From Mesosutterella faecium (GTDB lineage: Bacteria > Pseudomonadota > Gammaproteobacteria > Burkholderiales > Burkholderiaceae_F), in contig NZ_JAKZJU020000001.1 of the NCBI RefSeq assembly GCF_022809315.2, positions 62,001-126,000 on the forward strand: 64,000 nt of DNA, in the 5' to 3' direction. The notes beneath the pieces are model-generated. The model saw nothing but the letters and a program-made list of their open reading frames with translations, did not search any database and had not been told where the DNA came from. Positions 16,206 to 25,631 of this stretch are shown here, piece after piece. Each line of letters opens with the position of its first letter. The first letter of the stretch is position 1. The translations under genes were made by a program, and so were the position numbers.

Positions 16206-16973
16206 ATGAAACAAAACGTTCCCTCTCTTGGCACCTATGTCTACAACGAACTGCTCAAGAAGATCAGTTCCCCCGCGGCCTTCCCTGCCGGCGCAAGACT
16301 GCCTTCCGAGGAGCGGCTCGCCCAGGAGTTCAAGGTCTCACGCCCCATCGTCCGCGAGGCCCTGTCGCAGCTCAGGGAAGACGGCATCATTCAGTCAAGG
16401 AGAGGAGCCGGCTCCTTTATCGTGCGCAAGCCCCAGCCGCTGCTGCCCGACAGCGAGACCGTAGACAACTGGAACGACCTGCTCCAGGGCTACGAGTACC
16501 GGTCTGTGCTCGAGAGCAACATCGCTTACCTTGCCGCGCTCCGGGCAACGACCGAGGACAAGGAAAGCATCCGGCGCGCCTATCTGCGCGTCATCAACGA
16601 GTACCACAGCAACACCGACGGGACGGTCCCGGGAACGGACTCCGACATGGATCGGGACACGGCCTTTCACATGGCGGTGGCCCGGGCCACCCACAACCAC
16701 TACTACGTCGAGGCCCTTCAGGCGCTGCTCGATCAGATGAAGGCCACCATGCTGATGATCGTCAAGATCTTCAGCGGCAACCCCGCGCGCCACATCCAGA
16801 TCCTCACCGATGAGCACAGCTGGATCGTGAACGCCATCCTCTACGGAAACCCGGAGCAGGCGAAGGCCGCCATGATGCTTCACATCCAGAACGCCCGCGA
16901 TTCCATTCTGCCCACCGAGCTGACGAACAAAATGCAGGGGCTTCCCCTGGAGTCCCGCCTCACGCGGCGGTAG
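16206..16973 (+). CDS. GntR-family (FadR/FCD) transcriptional regulator
   Basis: The 255-residue protein has an N-terminal winged helix with ARLPSEERLAQEFKVSRPIV and REALSQLREDGII (residues about 25-60). An all-helical FCD effector domain follows, with metal-type residues in DRDTAFHMAVARATHNHYY (Asp and His) and ILTDEHSWIVNAI. FCD regulators usually sense an organic acid and repress the adjacent catabolic operon. Here that would be the permease and asparaginase genes that follow in the same direction after a 312-base AT-rich promoter. A TTAAAATAG -10-like box lies about 55 bases upstream of the ATG. Confidence 0.92.
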   Translation: MKQNVPSLGTYVYNELLKKISSPAAFPAGARLPSEERLAQEFKVSRPIVREALSQLREDGIIQSRRGAGSFIVRKPQPLLPDSETVDNWNDLLQGYEYRSVLESNIAYLAALRATTEDKESIRRAYLRVINEYHSNTDGTVPGTDSDMDRDTAFHMAVARATHNHYYVEALQALLDQMKATMLMIVKIFSGNPARHIQILTDEHSWIVNAILYGNPEQAKAAMMLHIQNARDSILPTELTNKMQGLPLESRLTRR

Positions 16974-17285
16974 TCTTCATACTGGAAAATACAACTTCTC
17001 TCGAAAATTCTGCTCGAAAAGGAACTGAACTCCCAACTATTTGGGCATTTTCAGCCTATACAAGTAAAAATTAGTAATAATTAGTTGTTTGTCATGCGTC
17101 AAAAAAGTAAAAATAATTTACTTCTTTTGGTAAAACTTGTAAAAATAAGTGCTATTCTGGATGCTGAAGTCTCCAGAAAGCTGCTTTTTTCGTGATTTTA
17201 TTTACAACTTGTTTTCCATTGTCGTGCACAGCCCGAGGGGGAGCCGCCCCGACGGCTGCGGCGCGGCTGTTGGGGAGAAGAAGCC
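16974..17285 (+). promoter_or_regulatory. AT-rich promoter of the permease/asparaginase operon with candidate GntR operator
   Basis: This 312-base gap is strongly AT-rich between 16975 and 17210. A perfect dyad AAGTAAA-AATAA-TTTACTT lies at 17105-17123, and GTAAAACTTGTAAAA follows at 17130-17145. Either could be the target of the upstream GntR protein. A GGGGAG ribosome site precedes the permease ATG. No small ORF is evident. Confidence 0.45.
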
Positions 17286-18569
17286 ATGACAACTCAAATG
17301 ATCATCGCTCAGGTGCTGATGGTGATCACGCTGATCATCATGATCACCGGTAAAACGCCTATCTACCTCACCGCCATCGTCGGGGCCGCCGTGGCGGGCA
17401 TTGCGGCCGGATTTCCGATATCCGGCAAAGCCCCGATGACCATCGCCAAAATGATCAATGCGGGCCTCAACCCCGTGATCGCGGACATGACCGGCATCCT
17501 GCTGTTCATCGGCATCATGCAGGCCACCGGCTTCCTTGACGTCATCGTGCGCGACATCGTCCTGGTGGGCAACAAAATAGGCGGGGGCCCGGGCGTGTGC
17601 ACCGCGGGCGGCATCGCCGCCGGCCTGATCGGCGCCCTCACCGGATTCACCCAGCCGGTAATCACTGCTGTGATTACCGGCCCGGCGGCTGTCCGTCTGG
17701 GCGTTGACCCCAACAAGGTGGCCGGCATCCAGGCCCACGCAGGGCACATCGGCAACCTGGCGGGCTTCACCCATCCGACCCAGGTCGCCATTCTCGCCAC
17801 GGCCGGCATCGGCTACGGACTGTTCAACGTGCTCGGCCTCATCGCCGCGCTGTCCATCTTCGCCTTGTCCTACTTCCGGGTTATCGCCGACATGCGCCGC
17901 AGGGGCGTCAACATTTCGGCTGCAGACCGCGAGAAGGTCATCGAGCAGATCAAGGCGAAGAAGTACACCACGACCTCGTTGCGCGCCTTCACCCCGTTCC
18001 TGATCCTGTTCATCGGGTTCGTGATCGGGCTGCCGATTTTCCTCGTGGGCGTAGCCGCGGCCATCGTGACCGCCCTGCTTGCTGCGAAGAACTTCAAGGA
18101 AGCTGAAAAGGACATGCTCAAGGGCGTGGGCCTGATCGCCACTCCGCTGGTGGCCACGATCGGCTTTCTGTTCATGTCGACCGTGATCAAGCAGATCGGC
18201 CTGGTCAGCACCATTTCGCAGTTCGCCGCCCCGGTGCTGTCGCTCTCCCCGATCCTCGTGATGTTTGCCGTCGCTTTCGTCACCGGCTTCATGACGCAGT
18301 CCTATGCGGCCTCAGTGGCCGTGCTGGTGCCTTTCCTGCAGGTGGTTCTGGGCACCGGGGCCGACCCGTTCGCCGCTGCCTTCGCGGCCGCCTCGGGCGC
18401 GTCCCTCATCCAGTATTTCCTCACCGGCGGCCCCGTGGCTGCCCTGGCGACCGTGATCCCGGTGATCCCGGGCTCCGACCTGAAGACCGCGAACGCCTTC
18501 CAGCGTCCCTCCATCCTCTTCGGCTGCCTGGTAGCCTTCATCATCACGGTTATCCTCACGCTGGTCTGA
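17286..18569 (+). CDS. Ion-transporter-superfamily permease (GntP/DcuC-like)
   Basis: The 427-residue product is almost entirely hydrophobic, with about 11-12 predicted membrane segments. Two inverted-repeat halves are suggested by the paired loops GFTQPVITAVITGPAAVRLG (about 120-140) and MTQSYAASVAVLVPF (about 335-350). This is the layout of the ion transporter superfamily (GntP, DcuC, CitM-like), which carry organic anions with H+ or Na+. The next gene is L-asparaginase and the last is an amidohydrolase remnant. An asparagine, aspartyl-peptide or N-acyl-aspartate substrate is therefore plausible, but not shown. Confidence 0.75.
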   Translation: MTTQMIIAQVLMVITLIIMITGKTPIYLTAIVGAAVAGIAAGFPISGKAPMTIAKMINAGLNPVIADMTGILLFIGIMQATGFLDVIVRDIVLVGNKIGGGPGVCTAGGIAAGLIGALTGFTQPVITAVITGPAAVRLGVDPNKVAGIQAHAGHIGNLAGFTHPTQVAILATAGIGYGLFNVLGLIAALSIFALSYFRVIADMRRRGVNISAADREKVIEQIKAKKYTTTSLRAFTPFLILFIGFVIGLPIFLVGVAAAIVTALLAAKNFKEAEKDMLKGVGLIATPLVATIGFLFMSTVIKQIGLVSTISQFAAPVLSLSPILVMFAVAFVTGFMTQSYAASVAVLVPFLQVVLGTGADPFAAAFAAASGASLIQYFLTGGPVAALATVIPVIPGSDLKTANAFQRPSILFGCLVAFIITVILTLV

Positions 18570-18673
18570 CGCGCTGAGGAACCGGCAGGCCGGCGGAGCA
18601 CTCCGCCGGCCGCCTTCCTTCAGTCCAGCAAATGAATGATTCTGGCTCCCTAAAAAACAAAAGAGACAAAAAA

Positions 18674-19660
18674 ATGAAAAAAGTTATCGTGTTTACAACC
18701 GGCGGGACCATCGCCATGAAATACGACGAGGCCCGCGGAGGACTCGTCCCGGCCGTCAGCGGCGAGGATCTTGCCGCCGCCGTCCCCGGCCTGGGCAGCC
18801 TCGCCCGGGTGGAGGTCCGGGAGTTTTCCAACGTCGCCTCCTGCAACATGAGCCCGCAGAAGATGTTTGAACTCTCGCAGCAGATCGAATCCGCTCTGGC
18901 CGACAGCGAAGTAGCCGGCGCGGTGATCACGCACGGCACGGACACCCTGGAGGAAACCGCCTATTTCCTCGACCTCCTGCACGGTTCGGACAAGCCGGTC
19001 TGCGTCGTGGGCGCCATGAGGGGAGCCTCCGACACTTCGCCCGACGGCCCCGCGAACATCTACTGCGCCGTCCAGACCGCCGCTTCCGAAAATGCCCGCG
19101 GCAAAGGGGTTCTGGTCGTCCTCAACAACGTCATACACGCGGCCGGCCAGGTTCGGAAAACCCACTCCGCCAACTGCGCCACCTTTGAGTCGCCCTGGTG
19201 GGGCCCTCTGGGCTACTGCGACCAAGACCGGGTCATCTTCAGGCGCGCCCCGGTCGGCCGCCAGGTCTTTCACCCAAGGACCCTCACGGCGCGGGTCGAC
19301 CTCATTCCCGCCCAGACCGGGCTGGGGCCCGAGTACATTGACTTCGCGCTGTCGCGGGGCTGCCAGGGCATTGTGATCGAGGGCTACGGGCGCGGGAACA
19401 TTCCGCCGGCACTCGAGGACGGCATCGCAAGGGCCGCCGCTCAGGGCGTCGCTGTCGTCATAGCCACCCGCGCCTTCGCCGGACGCCCCTATGAGACCTA
19501 CGCTTATCCCGGTTCGGTCGGAGACTCGAAGAAGCACGGCGCGGTCCGCGGCGGGGAGGCCTCGGGCGCCAAAACCAGGCTCAAGCTCATGATCGTGCTC
19601 TCCGAGCGCCCCGAGCTCGCTCGAGATCCCGCGGCGCTCGAAAAGGTCATGGACAGCTGA
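18674..19660 (+). CDS. L-asparaginase
   Basis: The 328-residue protein starts MKKVIVFTTGGTIAMKYD, containing the first nucleophilic Thr motif TGGTIA. It also has the second Thr/Asp/Lys site in ITHGTDTLEETAYFLDLL and the SPDGPANIY segment. This is the bacterial L-asparaginase fold (N-terminal catalytic and C-terminal domain), hydrolysing asparagine to aspartate and ammonia. No signal peptide precedes the motif, so it is cytoplasmic (type I-like), which fits uptake by the upstream permease. The in-frame ATG at 18632 is a poorer start because the catalytic strand begins at 18674. The aspartate product would feed the aspartase encoded at 54.7 kb. Confidence 0.9.
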   Translation: MKKVIVFTTGGTIAMKYDEARGGLVPAVSGEDLAAAVPGLGSLARVEVREFSNVASCNMSPQKMFELSQQIESALADSEVAGAVITHGTDTLEETAYFLDLLHGSDKPVCVVGAMRGASDTSPDGPANIYCAVQTAASENARGKGVLVVLNNVIHAAGQVRKTHSANCATFESPWWGPLGYCDQDRVIFRRAPVGRQVFHPRTLTARVDLIPAQTGLGPEYIDFALSRGCQGIVIEGYGRGNIPPALEDGIARAAAQGVAVVIATRAFAGRPYETYAYPGSVGDSKKHGAVRGGEASGAKTRLKLMIVLSERPELARDPAALEKVMDS

Positions 19661-19664
19661 CGGA

Positions 19665-20587
19665 CAGGCCTCCTGCCCTCAGGCTGCGGTCGGCCCGGCA
19701 TCATGCACGCCTGCACGATGCCCACACGGCCGAGGGCATTGTCCTTGCGCGCTGGGCGGCCGCGCACCTTTCGGAGCTGTGCGGAAAGCTGAAGCTCATC
19801 TTCCAGCCTGCGGAGGAAGGCACGCGCGGGGCCGCGGCCATGGTGTCCGCAGGAGCGGTCGACGACGCCGACTGGTTCATAGGCTCCCATGTCGAGGCCC
19901 CCGCCCGCCTCGGGGAGATTCGCATCTGCGCCGAAAGGTTCATAGCGACCACAAAGTTCGATGTGGACTTCACCGGAATCGCCTCGCATGCGGGATCCCG
20001 CCCGGAGGCGGGCCGAAGCGCCCTTATCGCGGCCGCGACCGCTTCCGCTGCTGCTCACCGCCATTCCCCACGCCTCTCAGGGCGACACCCGGGTTTCGGT
20101 CGGGCTGCTTAACGCGGGAGAGGGCCGCAACATCACCCACGCCCACCTCAAGTTCGAAGTGCGCGGCAGCACCCACGAGGCCAACGCCTTCATGGCCTCG
20201 CGCGCGATCGAGGCCGTGCGCGGAAGCGCGGCCGCCCTGGGCGTCCGCTCCGACATCCCCAGGGCGGGCTAGGCCGATGCGATCACCTCGACGCAGGCCT
20301 CCTGCGTCCTGCTTATGGAGTGCGCCGCCGCGATTCCCGGCGCAAGGCCCATGCTCGTGCATGAAGCGGCCGGCAGCGACGACTGCACGCTCTACATGCA
20401 CCGGGTCGTGGAGCGCGGCGGAAACGCCGGATTTTTCCTCTACGGCTGCAACACCCGGGGGCATCACCGGCCAGACTTCGACATCGGGGGCATGGAAAGT
20501 ATGGGGCCGGGCTTTCTCATGCTGAGCGGCGCCGTGAGCCGGATTCTCGGCCTCAAGGCGGCGGGCGGCTGCCCGCGCCTGAAGTGA
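19665..20587 (+). pseudogene. Decayed M20-family amidohydrolase/peptidase
   Basis: Three pieces line up with an M20D amidohydrolase (aminobenzoyl-glutamate or hippurate hydrolase type). The first contains HARLHDAHTAEGI then IFQPAEEGTRGAAAMV. The second, in a different frame, has VSVGLLNAGEGRNITHAHL. The third, after an in-frame TAG at 20270, has the C-terminal SGDDCTLYMHR-like part and GCNTRGHHRPDFD. The N-terminal ~100 residues are missing, a frameshift lies near 20040-20090, and the metal-binding HACGHDAHT motif has lost its Cys. It is therefore inactive. It was probably the third gene of the permease/asparaginase operon. Confidence 0.85.
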
Positions 20588-20722
20588 AGGCGCAGTCCGT
20601 TTTTTTCGCCCTAAAAAAAGCCGCCGGCGGCGCTAGCCCGCCCCCCAGACGGGCAGCGGAAAAAGGAGGCTCCTTCCTGGACTGACCCAAAAAGTTAAGA
20701 CACTCCGTAATATTCAAAAAGA

Positions 20723-21215
20723 GTGTCTTCCGTGGTCAAACGCCTCACCTTCCAAGAACGCATCGATGTCGTCAAATACGCCGCGAGGCACGGCAACTCA
20801 GGCACCGCCCGCCACTTCGGCATTACCGCAACGCAAGTGGATTCCTGGACGGCATTTGAGAAGGCCGGCCGCCGTGAGCTCTATGAGCCCGCTTACAAGC
20901 CGCCAAAAATCACTGAGGAGCTACTTCAGAGCATCTTTTTCGACCTGGACAACGGATTATCGCTTTTGCAAGCCTGCGTCAAATACGGCTTCAAGAACAC
21001 AGGCAACCTCTGCGTCGCCTTGGAGAAATCAAGGAGTGAAAAGTCCCTGCCGGCGCGGCCGTCGGCCAAAGGATCCCGGGGCCCAGGCTCCTGACCCGCT
21101 TAACGAAAAGTTGCCGGAGATAAAGCCGAGGGCCATCAGGCAGGAGCTCGGGGCACTGTGCAGGAAACAGGCAGACCTGCTCAAGGCATTTAAGGAGGAG
21201 CTAATGCAGGGCTGA
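20723..21215 (+). pseudogene. IS3-type OrfA remnant (frameshifted)
   Basis: The frame from GTG 20723 encodes an insB-like helix-turn-helix (LTFQERIDVVKYAARHGNS, then ARHFGITATQVDSW). It goes out of phase near 21040. The expected continuation, RGRRPKDPGAQ and the leucine-zipper-like LGALCRKQADLLKAF, is found in another frame ending at 21215. The protein is therefore broken. Confidence 0.75.
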
Positions 21216-21241
21216 CCTGCTAAAAAATTCGGAGCCTTAGT

Positions 21242-22182
21242 CCGCGACTCACTCAAAAACAGCGGCGGGTGCTGATTGTGAAAGCGATCGATGAACTAAG
21301 GCGAAGCTATCCGCTGGCCCTGCTGTGCAGGCTTGCCGGCTTCAGCGTCAAGACGTTTTGCTACCAGAAGAAGCCTGCCGCCGGTCTGGACAAGTACGCC
21401 GCCGCCAGACAGGGCATTCTGGAGATCTGGAAGCGCCACAGGAGCTGCTGCAGGTATGACCGCCTTACCCATCCCTCAAGGCCGAGGCTGGCCTCTCCCT
21501 GGACCGCAAGACCGTGTACAGGCTGATGAAGGAGATGGACATCGCCGGCAGGGCTGCCCGGCGCAAGTACAGCTCCTGCAAGGGCGATGCGCACTGATGC
21601 ATTCCCAATGAACTCAAGCGGGATTTCAACCCGCCGGCTCCGTTCAGGAGCTTCGTCACCGCCATCTCGATGTTCAGCGTCAAAGGCCAGTGGGTGTACC
21701 TCTCGCCGATCATGGACTTGTACAGCCGCGAGATTGTCGGGCTTGCCTGCGGCACCGGCCAGAGCAGGCTCTTGATCAAGGCCATGCTCGATGACTTCAA
21801 GCAAAACATGGATGCGCGCGGCGTCAGCCTGGCAGGATTGCTGCTGCACAGCGACATGGGATGGCAGTACCAGCACGGCACCTATCGCAGCGCCCTGGCC
21901 CGGATGGGGATGCGGCAAAGCATAAGCCGCAAGGGTAACTGCCTTGACAAGGCAATCATCGAGATTTTCTTCGGGAGGCTCAAAGTGGAGCTGTTCTACG
22001 GGCAGGAGAGGAAATTCAAAACCGCCCAGGAACTGATCGATGCCTTGCCGGCCATGATTCGCTGGTACAACAGGAGCGCATCAGCAAACGCACAGGCTGG
22101 AAACCCTTCGCTGAATACTCTGCAGAATATGAAAGCGCCCGCCGGATGGCGGGCGCTTTGGCGGAAACTCCCGCGATCCTAG
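21242..22182 (+). pseudogene. IS3-type OrfB transposase remnant
   Basis: Several frames carry pieces of an rve/DDE transposase. The longest, from about 21670 to 22182, has VYLSPIMDLYSREIVG, LLHSDMGWQYQH (second Asp), SISRKGNCLDKAIIEIFFGR (catalytic Glu) and LIDALPAMIRWYN. The first catalytic Asp is missing: the expected TDVT segment reads TAIS. The N-terminal half (21269-21600) has frameshifts and stops. It is dead. Confidence 0.8.
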
Positions 22183-22228
22183 CTCCAGAAGGGGTTGACG
22201 CAGGACAAACTCAGGCCAAATTAATTTC

Positions 22229-22271
22229 AAATATCCCGGAAATTCAATGATTTGAATTTGCCGGGATATTT
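22229..22271 (+). terminator. 19-bp hairpin upstream of the IS1634-like transposase
   Basis: AAATATCCCGGAAATTCAA pairs with TTGAATTT-(g)-CCGGGATATTT around a TGAT loop, with one bulged base, and is followed by ATTTTATGG. It lies between the element end and the transposase promoter. It would block read-through transcription from outside, a known protective device in other IS elements; the role here is inferred. Confidence 0.65.
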
Positions 22272-22317
22272 ATTTTATGGTAACATAGTCTATAATTAAT
22301 AAAAACATGCTATCGCC

Positions 22318-24087
22318 ATGGATTCTTCTGAAAACGCCTCCGGCAAAATGAACTTTTCCACTTACACGGACAAACAGGGAAGGACCTATGTCTACACCTA
22401 CCGCAACAAGTGGGATCCAAAGAAGCATCAGTCGCGCATTGCGGAGCGGCATCATGTCGGCAGGCTGGATCCGCAGACCCGTCAGGTCCGTGTGGGAAAA
22501 GCCTTTCTTGCCCTTCATCCGGAATACGCCGGCAGGGACTGGTACTGGGCTGGAAACTCACTGGTCAGCGCACAGGACGTCGGAGAAGCGGAGCCGCAGG
22601 AACCGGCTTCCGATGAAGGCTGGGAGCAGAACGAGACCGTTTCCATGGGCTGCACCTGGGCGGCCCGGGAATACTGCATTCTCCACGGCATCAGGGATGA
22701 CCTGAAGTCCGTGTTTGGTGCGGATCTTGCTGAAAAGCTCATGGATCTGGCCATCTTCCAGTTTGACGCCGGCCAGGCCATGATGCTCTACAGCGACTGG
22801 CTCTCAGGGGTTTATCTGCCGGGGGCCCGGCCTTTGTCCAGCCAGAGAATTTCCGAAGTTCTGGAACAGGTGGACCGCGACAAGCTCAAGGCCTATTTCA
22901 AGCTCCGCTTCAAACGCTCTGCCGAGGAAGCCCGGCAGCGCAGCGCCCTGATCAAAGCCTCGCTCAAGCCCGGCAGCTATGTCCCGCCGCAAATGCTGGC
23001 GCTGGACAGCACGAGCATCTCCACCTACTCCGAGACGATCAGAGACGCCGCCTACGGTCATGCCAAACAGAACCCGGAACTCAGGCAGGTCAACCTCGCC
23101 TTCGTCTGCGACTACGTCACCGGAGAGGCAGTCTTCGCCCACATTTACGAGGGGTCCATCAATGACGCGGCCTCTTTCCGTGAAATCCTTTTCCAGATGC
23201 GGGACGAAGGCATTGAACTGGACAAGATGCTCCTTGTCACGGACCGCGGCTACAGCAGCATCATGAACACCCAGAAATCCCTGGAGCTGAACCTGCGGTT
23301 CGTCCAGGGCGTGCGGGTCGTCGAGGACTCGGTCAAACGAAAGTTCGACAAACACAGGAAGGATTTTGAAAAACCCGCCTGCCAGTCCGGCCTGCTGGAG
23401 GTTGCCGCCGTCACCGCGCCTGACGCCGAATGGCGCTCCAACCGCCAGGACGTCAAGGTTGCCCTCCATCTCTACAGAAACAACATCCGGGCAGCAAAGG
23501 AATCTTTTGACCTGCTCAAGGCCATCGAGAAAGCCTTGAAAAAGAAGAATGAAGGGCGTTCTGTCGACAGCCAGGCCTGGCAGGACGTTAAAAATTTTCT
23601 GACCTGCACAAAGGATGACTCAGGACGCCCGGTATGGAAGCCTGACTACGAAGCAATCGAAAAGGAAACGCGCTATTACGGCTGCTTTGTCATCCGCACC
23701 AATGAGATTGCGGATCCTTTCGCCGCTTTGGAAATCTATCGGGAAAGGAATGTGGTCGAGCAGTCCTTTGACCAGTTTAAAAACGAAATCCACGGCGACA
23801 GGATCCGCTCGACGGACAGCACCTACATCGGCCGGCTGTTCATTTACATCCTCGCGCAGACCCTCAGGACCAGGATGTCCTTCAGTGCGAGGGCTCAGAC
23901 TCAAAGAAATTCTGATCTGAAGCTCCCGGGCAATTCCCTGACCCTCGCACTGGCCAAACTCAGGAACGTCCAGGCCACGAAGCTGAAGACTCACAACAAA
24001 TGGGTCAGCCAGCAGTTAGCAAAAAAGCATCGTGATTTGTTCACGATGCTTGGTCTTCCCGTTCCTCCCAGGGTTCTTAAAGACTAG
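22318..24087 (+). CDS. IS1634-like DDE transposase
   Basis: The 589-residue protein has an RNase-H-like DDE core. MLALDSTSISTYSE carries the first Asp (about residue 225), LLVTDRGYSSIMN the second (about 307), and YRERNVVEQSFDQFKNEIHG the Glu of the IS4-type Y-(2)-R-(3)-E-(6)-K signature (about 478-495). Full length and lack of interruptions suggest it may still be functional. A consensus TATAAT lies at 22291-22296. No Shine-Dalgarno precedes the ATG, as is common for transposases, whose translation is kept low. Confidence 0.92.
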   Translation: MDSSENASGKMNFSTYTDKQGRTYVYTYRNKWDPKKHQSRIAERHHVGRLDPQTRQVRVGKAFLALHPEYAGRDWYWAGNSLVSAQDVGEAEPQEPASDEGWEQNETVSMGCTWAAREYCILHGIRDDLKSVFGADLAEKLMDLAIFQFDAGQAMMLYSDWLSGVYLPGARPLSSQRISEVLEQVDRDKLKAYFKLRFKRSAEEARQRSALIKASLKPGSYVPPQMLALDSTSISTYSETIRDAAYGHAKQNPELRQVNLAFVCDYVTGEAVFAHIYEGSINDAASFREILFQMRDEGIELDKMLLVTDRGYSSIMNTQKSLELNLRFVQGVRVVEDSVKRKFDKHRKDFEKPACQSGLLEVAAVTAPDAEWRSNRQDVKVALHLYRNNIRAAKESFDLLKAIEKALKKKNEGRSVDSQAWQDVKNFLTCTKDDSGRPVWKPDYEAIEKETRYYGCFVIRTNEIADPFAALEIYRERNVVEQSFDQFKNEIHGDRIRSTDSTYIGRLFIYILAQTLRTRMSFSARAQTQRNSDLKLPGNSLTLALAKLRNVQATKLKTHNKWVSQQLAKKHRDLFTMLGLPVPPRVLKD

Positions 24088-24206
24088 AAACCCCGGGAGT
24101 TCAGGCTTTGGGATAAAAACAGAGTGCCTAAACTTTAAGGGTTAGTCTATTCCGAATCCCCCTCTTTTATCCCGAAGCCATCAGCCGGAGTCTTTCCTGC
24201 CGGCCG

Positions 24207-25631
24207 TTACATGCAGGCCTTGAACTCGCCTTCGAGCTTTTCGAGGGCACTGTCGATCTGAGCGCGCAGTTTCTGCGCCTCGGCCTTCCCGGCCTCAAGC
24301 TTCGCGCCGAACTCCTTGATCATCGCGTCCACCTCAGCCGGGGCGCAGCTCCCCTCGGTCTTCCTGCCCTCCACGATCTTCTTCGGATCCAGGGCGTCCA
24401 GGAACTCCGCCTCGCTCAACGGCAGCTCCGGGGAGGCCTCGGGGAACTCCTGCTCGATCTCCTCGCGGTAGATCTTCTTCATCTGCTCGTAAGGGAAGGC
24501 CTTCGGCAGCACGTTGTTCGCGCGAGCCCAGGAAACCATGCGACTGGCCATGTGGTGCCCGATACGGAAGGGCAGTCCGTGGTCGCGCATCAGCCGGTCG
24601 GCGATTTCCTGCGAGGCCGTCCAGTCGCTGTTGAGCTCCTCGAGAGCGCGCTCTGGGTTGATCCGCAGCGCACCCAGCACCTTGAGGAAGCGCTGCAGCA
24701 TCGCCACCGCGCGGGAGGCCATGCGGCTGTTCTTGGCCGAGCTCTTGCCGTCGACCATGCCAGGCACGAGGTTGTGGGCGCGGATGTAGACCGCGTTCAT
24801 TTCGGCGAGCACGTCGGAGGCGTCGGCGCGGCAGTTGTTCATGAGCCCGGGGTTCCTCTTCTGGGGCATTGCGGAGGACACGTAGGTGTTCTCGCCGCCT
24901 TCCTGCAGGATGATCCAGGGGCGCGGCTGCGCATACTGGACCATGACGTCGCTCACAAAAGAACCCACGTGGATCGCAATCGAGCCAGCGATTGAGGCGA
25001 CCTCGAGCGGGAAGTCCACGGGCGTCTCGCAGGTGCAGTCGAAGGCGTTGCGGCGCGGACGGTCGAACCCGAGCGCCTCGGCCATGGCCCTGCGGTCCAG
25101 CGGCCAGCCGGTGCCGTTGAGAACCGTAGCGCCCATGGAGCACTCGTTGCTGCGCACGAGGCACTGCGCGAGCCGCTCGCGGTCGCGCTGGAACGCGGCG
25201 ATGAAGCCGAGCAGGTAGTGCGCGTAGCTGTTGGGCTGCGCGGCCACGCCGTTCGTGTAGTTGGGGACGATCGTGCCGCGGTTCGCGCGGGCGAGCTCCA
25301 GCATCTTTTCAATCACGGCATCGAGCGCCCCGCAGATGGAAAGCGCGTCGTCGCGGTCGATCGCGACTCTCATCGTCGAGAGGATGTCCTGGCTCGAGCG
25401 GCCTGCGTGAATCGCGGTCACTTCGGGGCCGGTGGCGGCAATGAGCATCGGCTCATAGGTGATGTACTTGTTCACGCGCTTTGCGGGATCTTCTTCCGCG
25501 GCCTTTTCGACCGCGGCGATTCCCCGCGCCGCCTCGGAGGCGAGCTGCCTGGTGAGAAGGCCGTGCTTCAGGTTGACGACGACGGTCGCCTTGTTGATTT
25601 CAGAGATCCAGAAAAATTCGTCACGCTTCAC
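24207..25631 (-). CDS. Argininosuccinate-lyase-like enzyme of unknown substrate
   Basis: The 474-residue protein starts at a GTG with GGAGG 7 bases upstream. It belongs to the aspartase/fumarase superfamily: GRSSQDILSTMRV (about 77), a C-S-M-G-A/NGTGWPLDR segment (about 170-190) and the signature SSAMPQKRNPG (about 254-264) with the catalytic Ser. It is not a normal ArgH: the usual GRSRND reads GRSSQD, and the THLQ segment that normally carries the catalytic His reads TNGV (about 126-129). A long Glu/Lys-rich C-terminal helix follows residue 430. It probably adds to or eliminates from an N-substituted aspartate-like compound. The divergent LysR gene and a shared operator tie it to the SGNH hydrolase gene. 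Confidence 0.75.
   Translation of the reverse strand: MKRDEFFWISEINKATVVVNLKHGLLTRQLASEAARGIAAVEKAAEEDPAKRVNKYITYEPMLIAATGPEVTAIHAGRSSQDILSTMRVAIDRDDALSICGALDAVIEKMLELARANRGTIVPNYTNGVAAQPNSYAHYLLGFIAAFQRDRERLAQCLVRSNECSMGATVLNGTGWPLDRRAMAEALGFDRPRRNAFDCTCETPVDFPLEVASIAGSIAIHVGSFVSDVMVQYAQPRPWIILQEGGENTYVSSAMPQKRNPGLMNNCRADASDVLAEMNAVYIRAHNLVPGMVDGKSSAKNSRMASRAVAMLQRFLKVLGALRINPERALEELNSDWTASQEIADRLMRDHGLPFRIGHHMASRMVSWARANNVLPKAFPYEQMKKIYREEIEQEFPEASPELPLSEAEFLDALDPKKIVEGRKTEGSCAPAEVDAMIKEFGAKLEAGKAEAQKLRAQIDSALEKLEGEFKACM

Larger units (their letters stand above)
20680..22208 (+). mobile_element. Degenerate IS3-family (IS150-like) element
   Basis: The left end looks like TGGACTGACCCAAAAAG at about 20678, and the right end ends near CCCCTTCTGG read on the opposite strand (about 22190-22208). 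The two ends match only partly, so the boundaries are approximate. Inside are frameshifted remnants of OrfA and OrfB. The element lies directly downstream of the broken amidohydrolase and directly upstream of an IS1634-like element. Confidence 0.75.
22211..24145 (+). mobile_element. IS1634-like (IS4 superfamily) insertion sequence
   Basis: An intact DDE transposase gene is preceded by a terminator-like hairpin and a promoter. The ends are uncertain: CTCAGGCCAAATT near 22210 and, read on the opposite strand, TTTAGGCACTCTG near 24125-24140 are imperfect inverted repeats. I could not identify a target-site duplication. It appears to have landed at the right end of the IS3 remnant. Confidence 0.6.
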
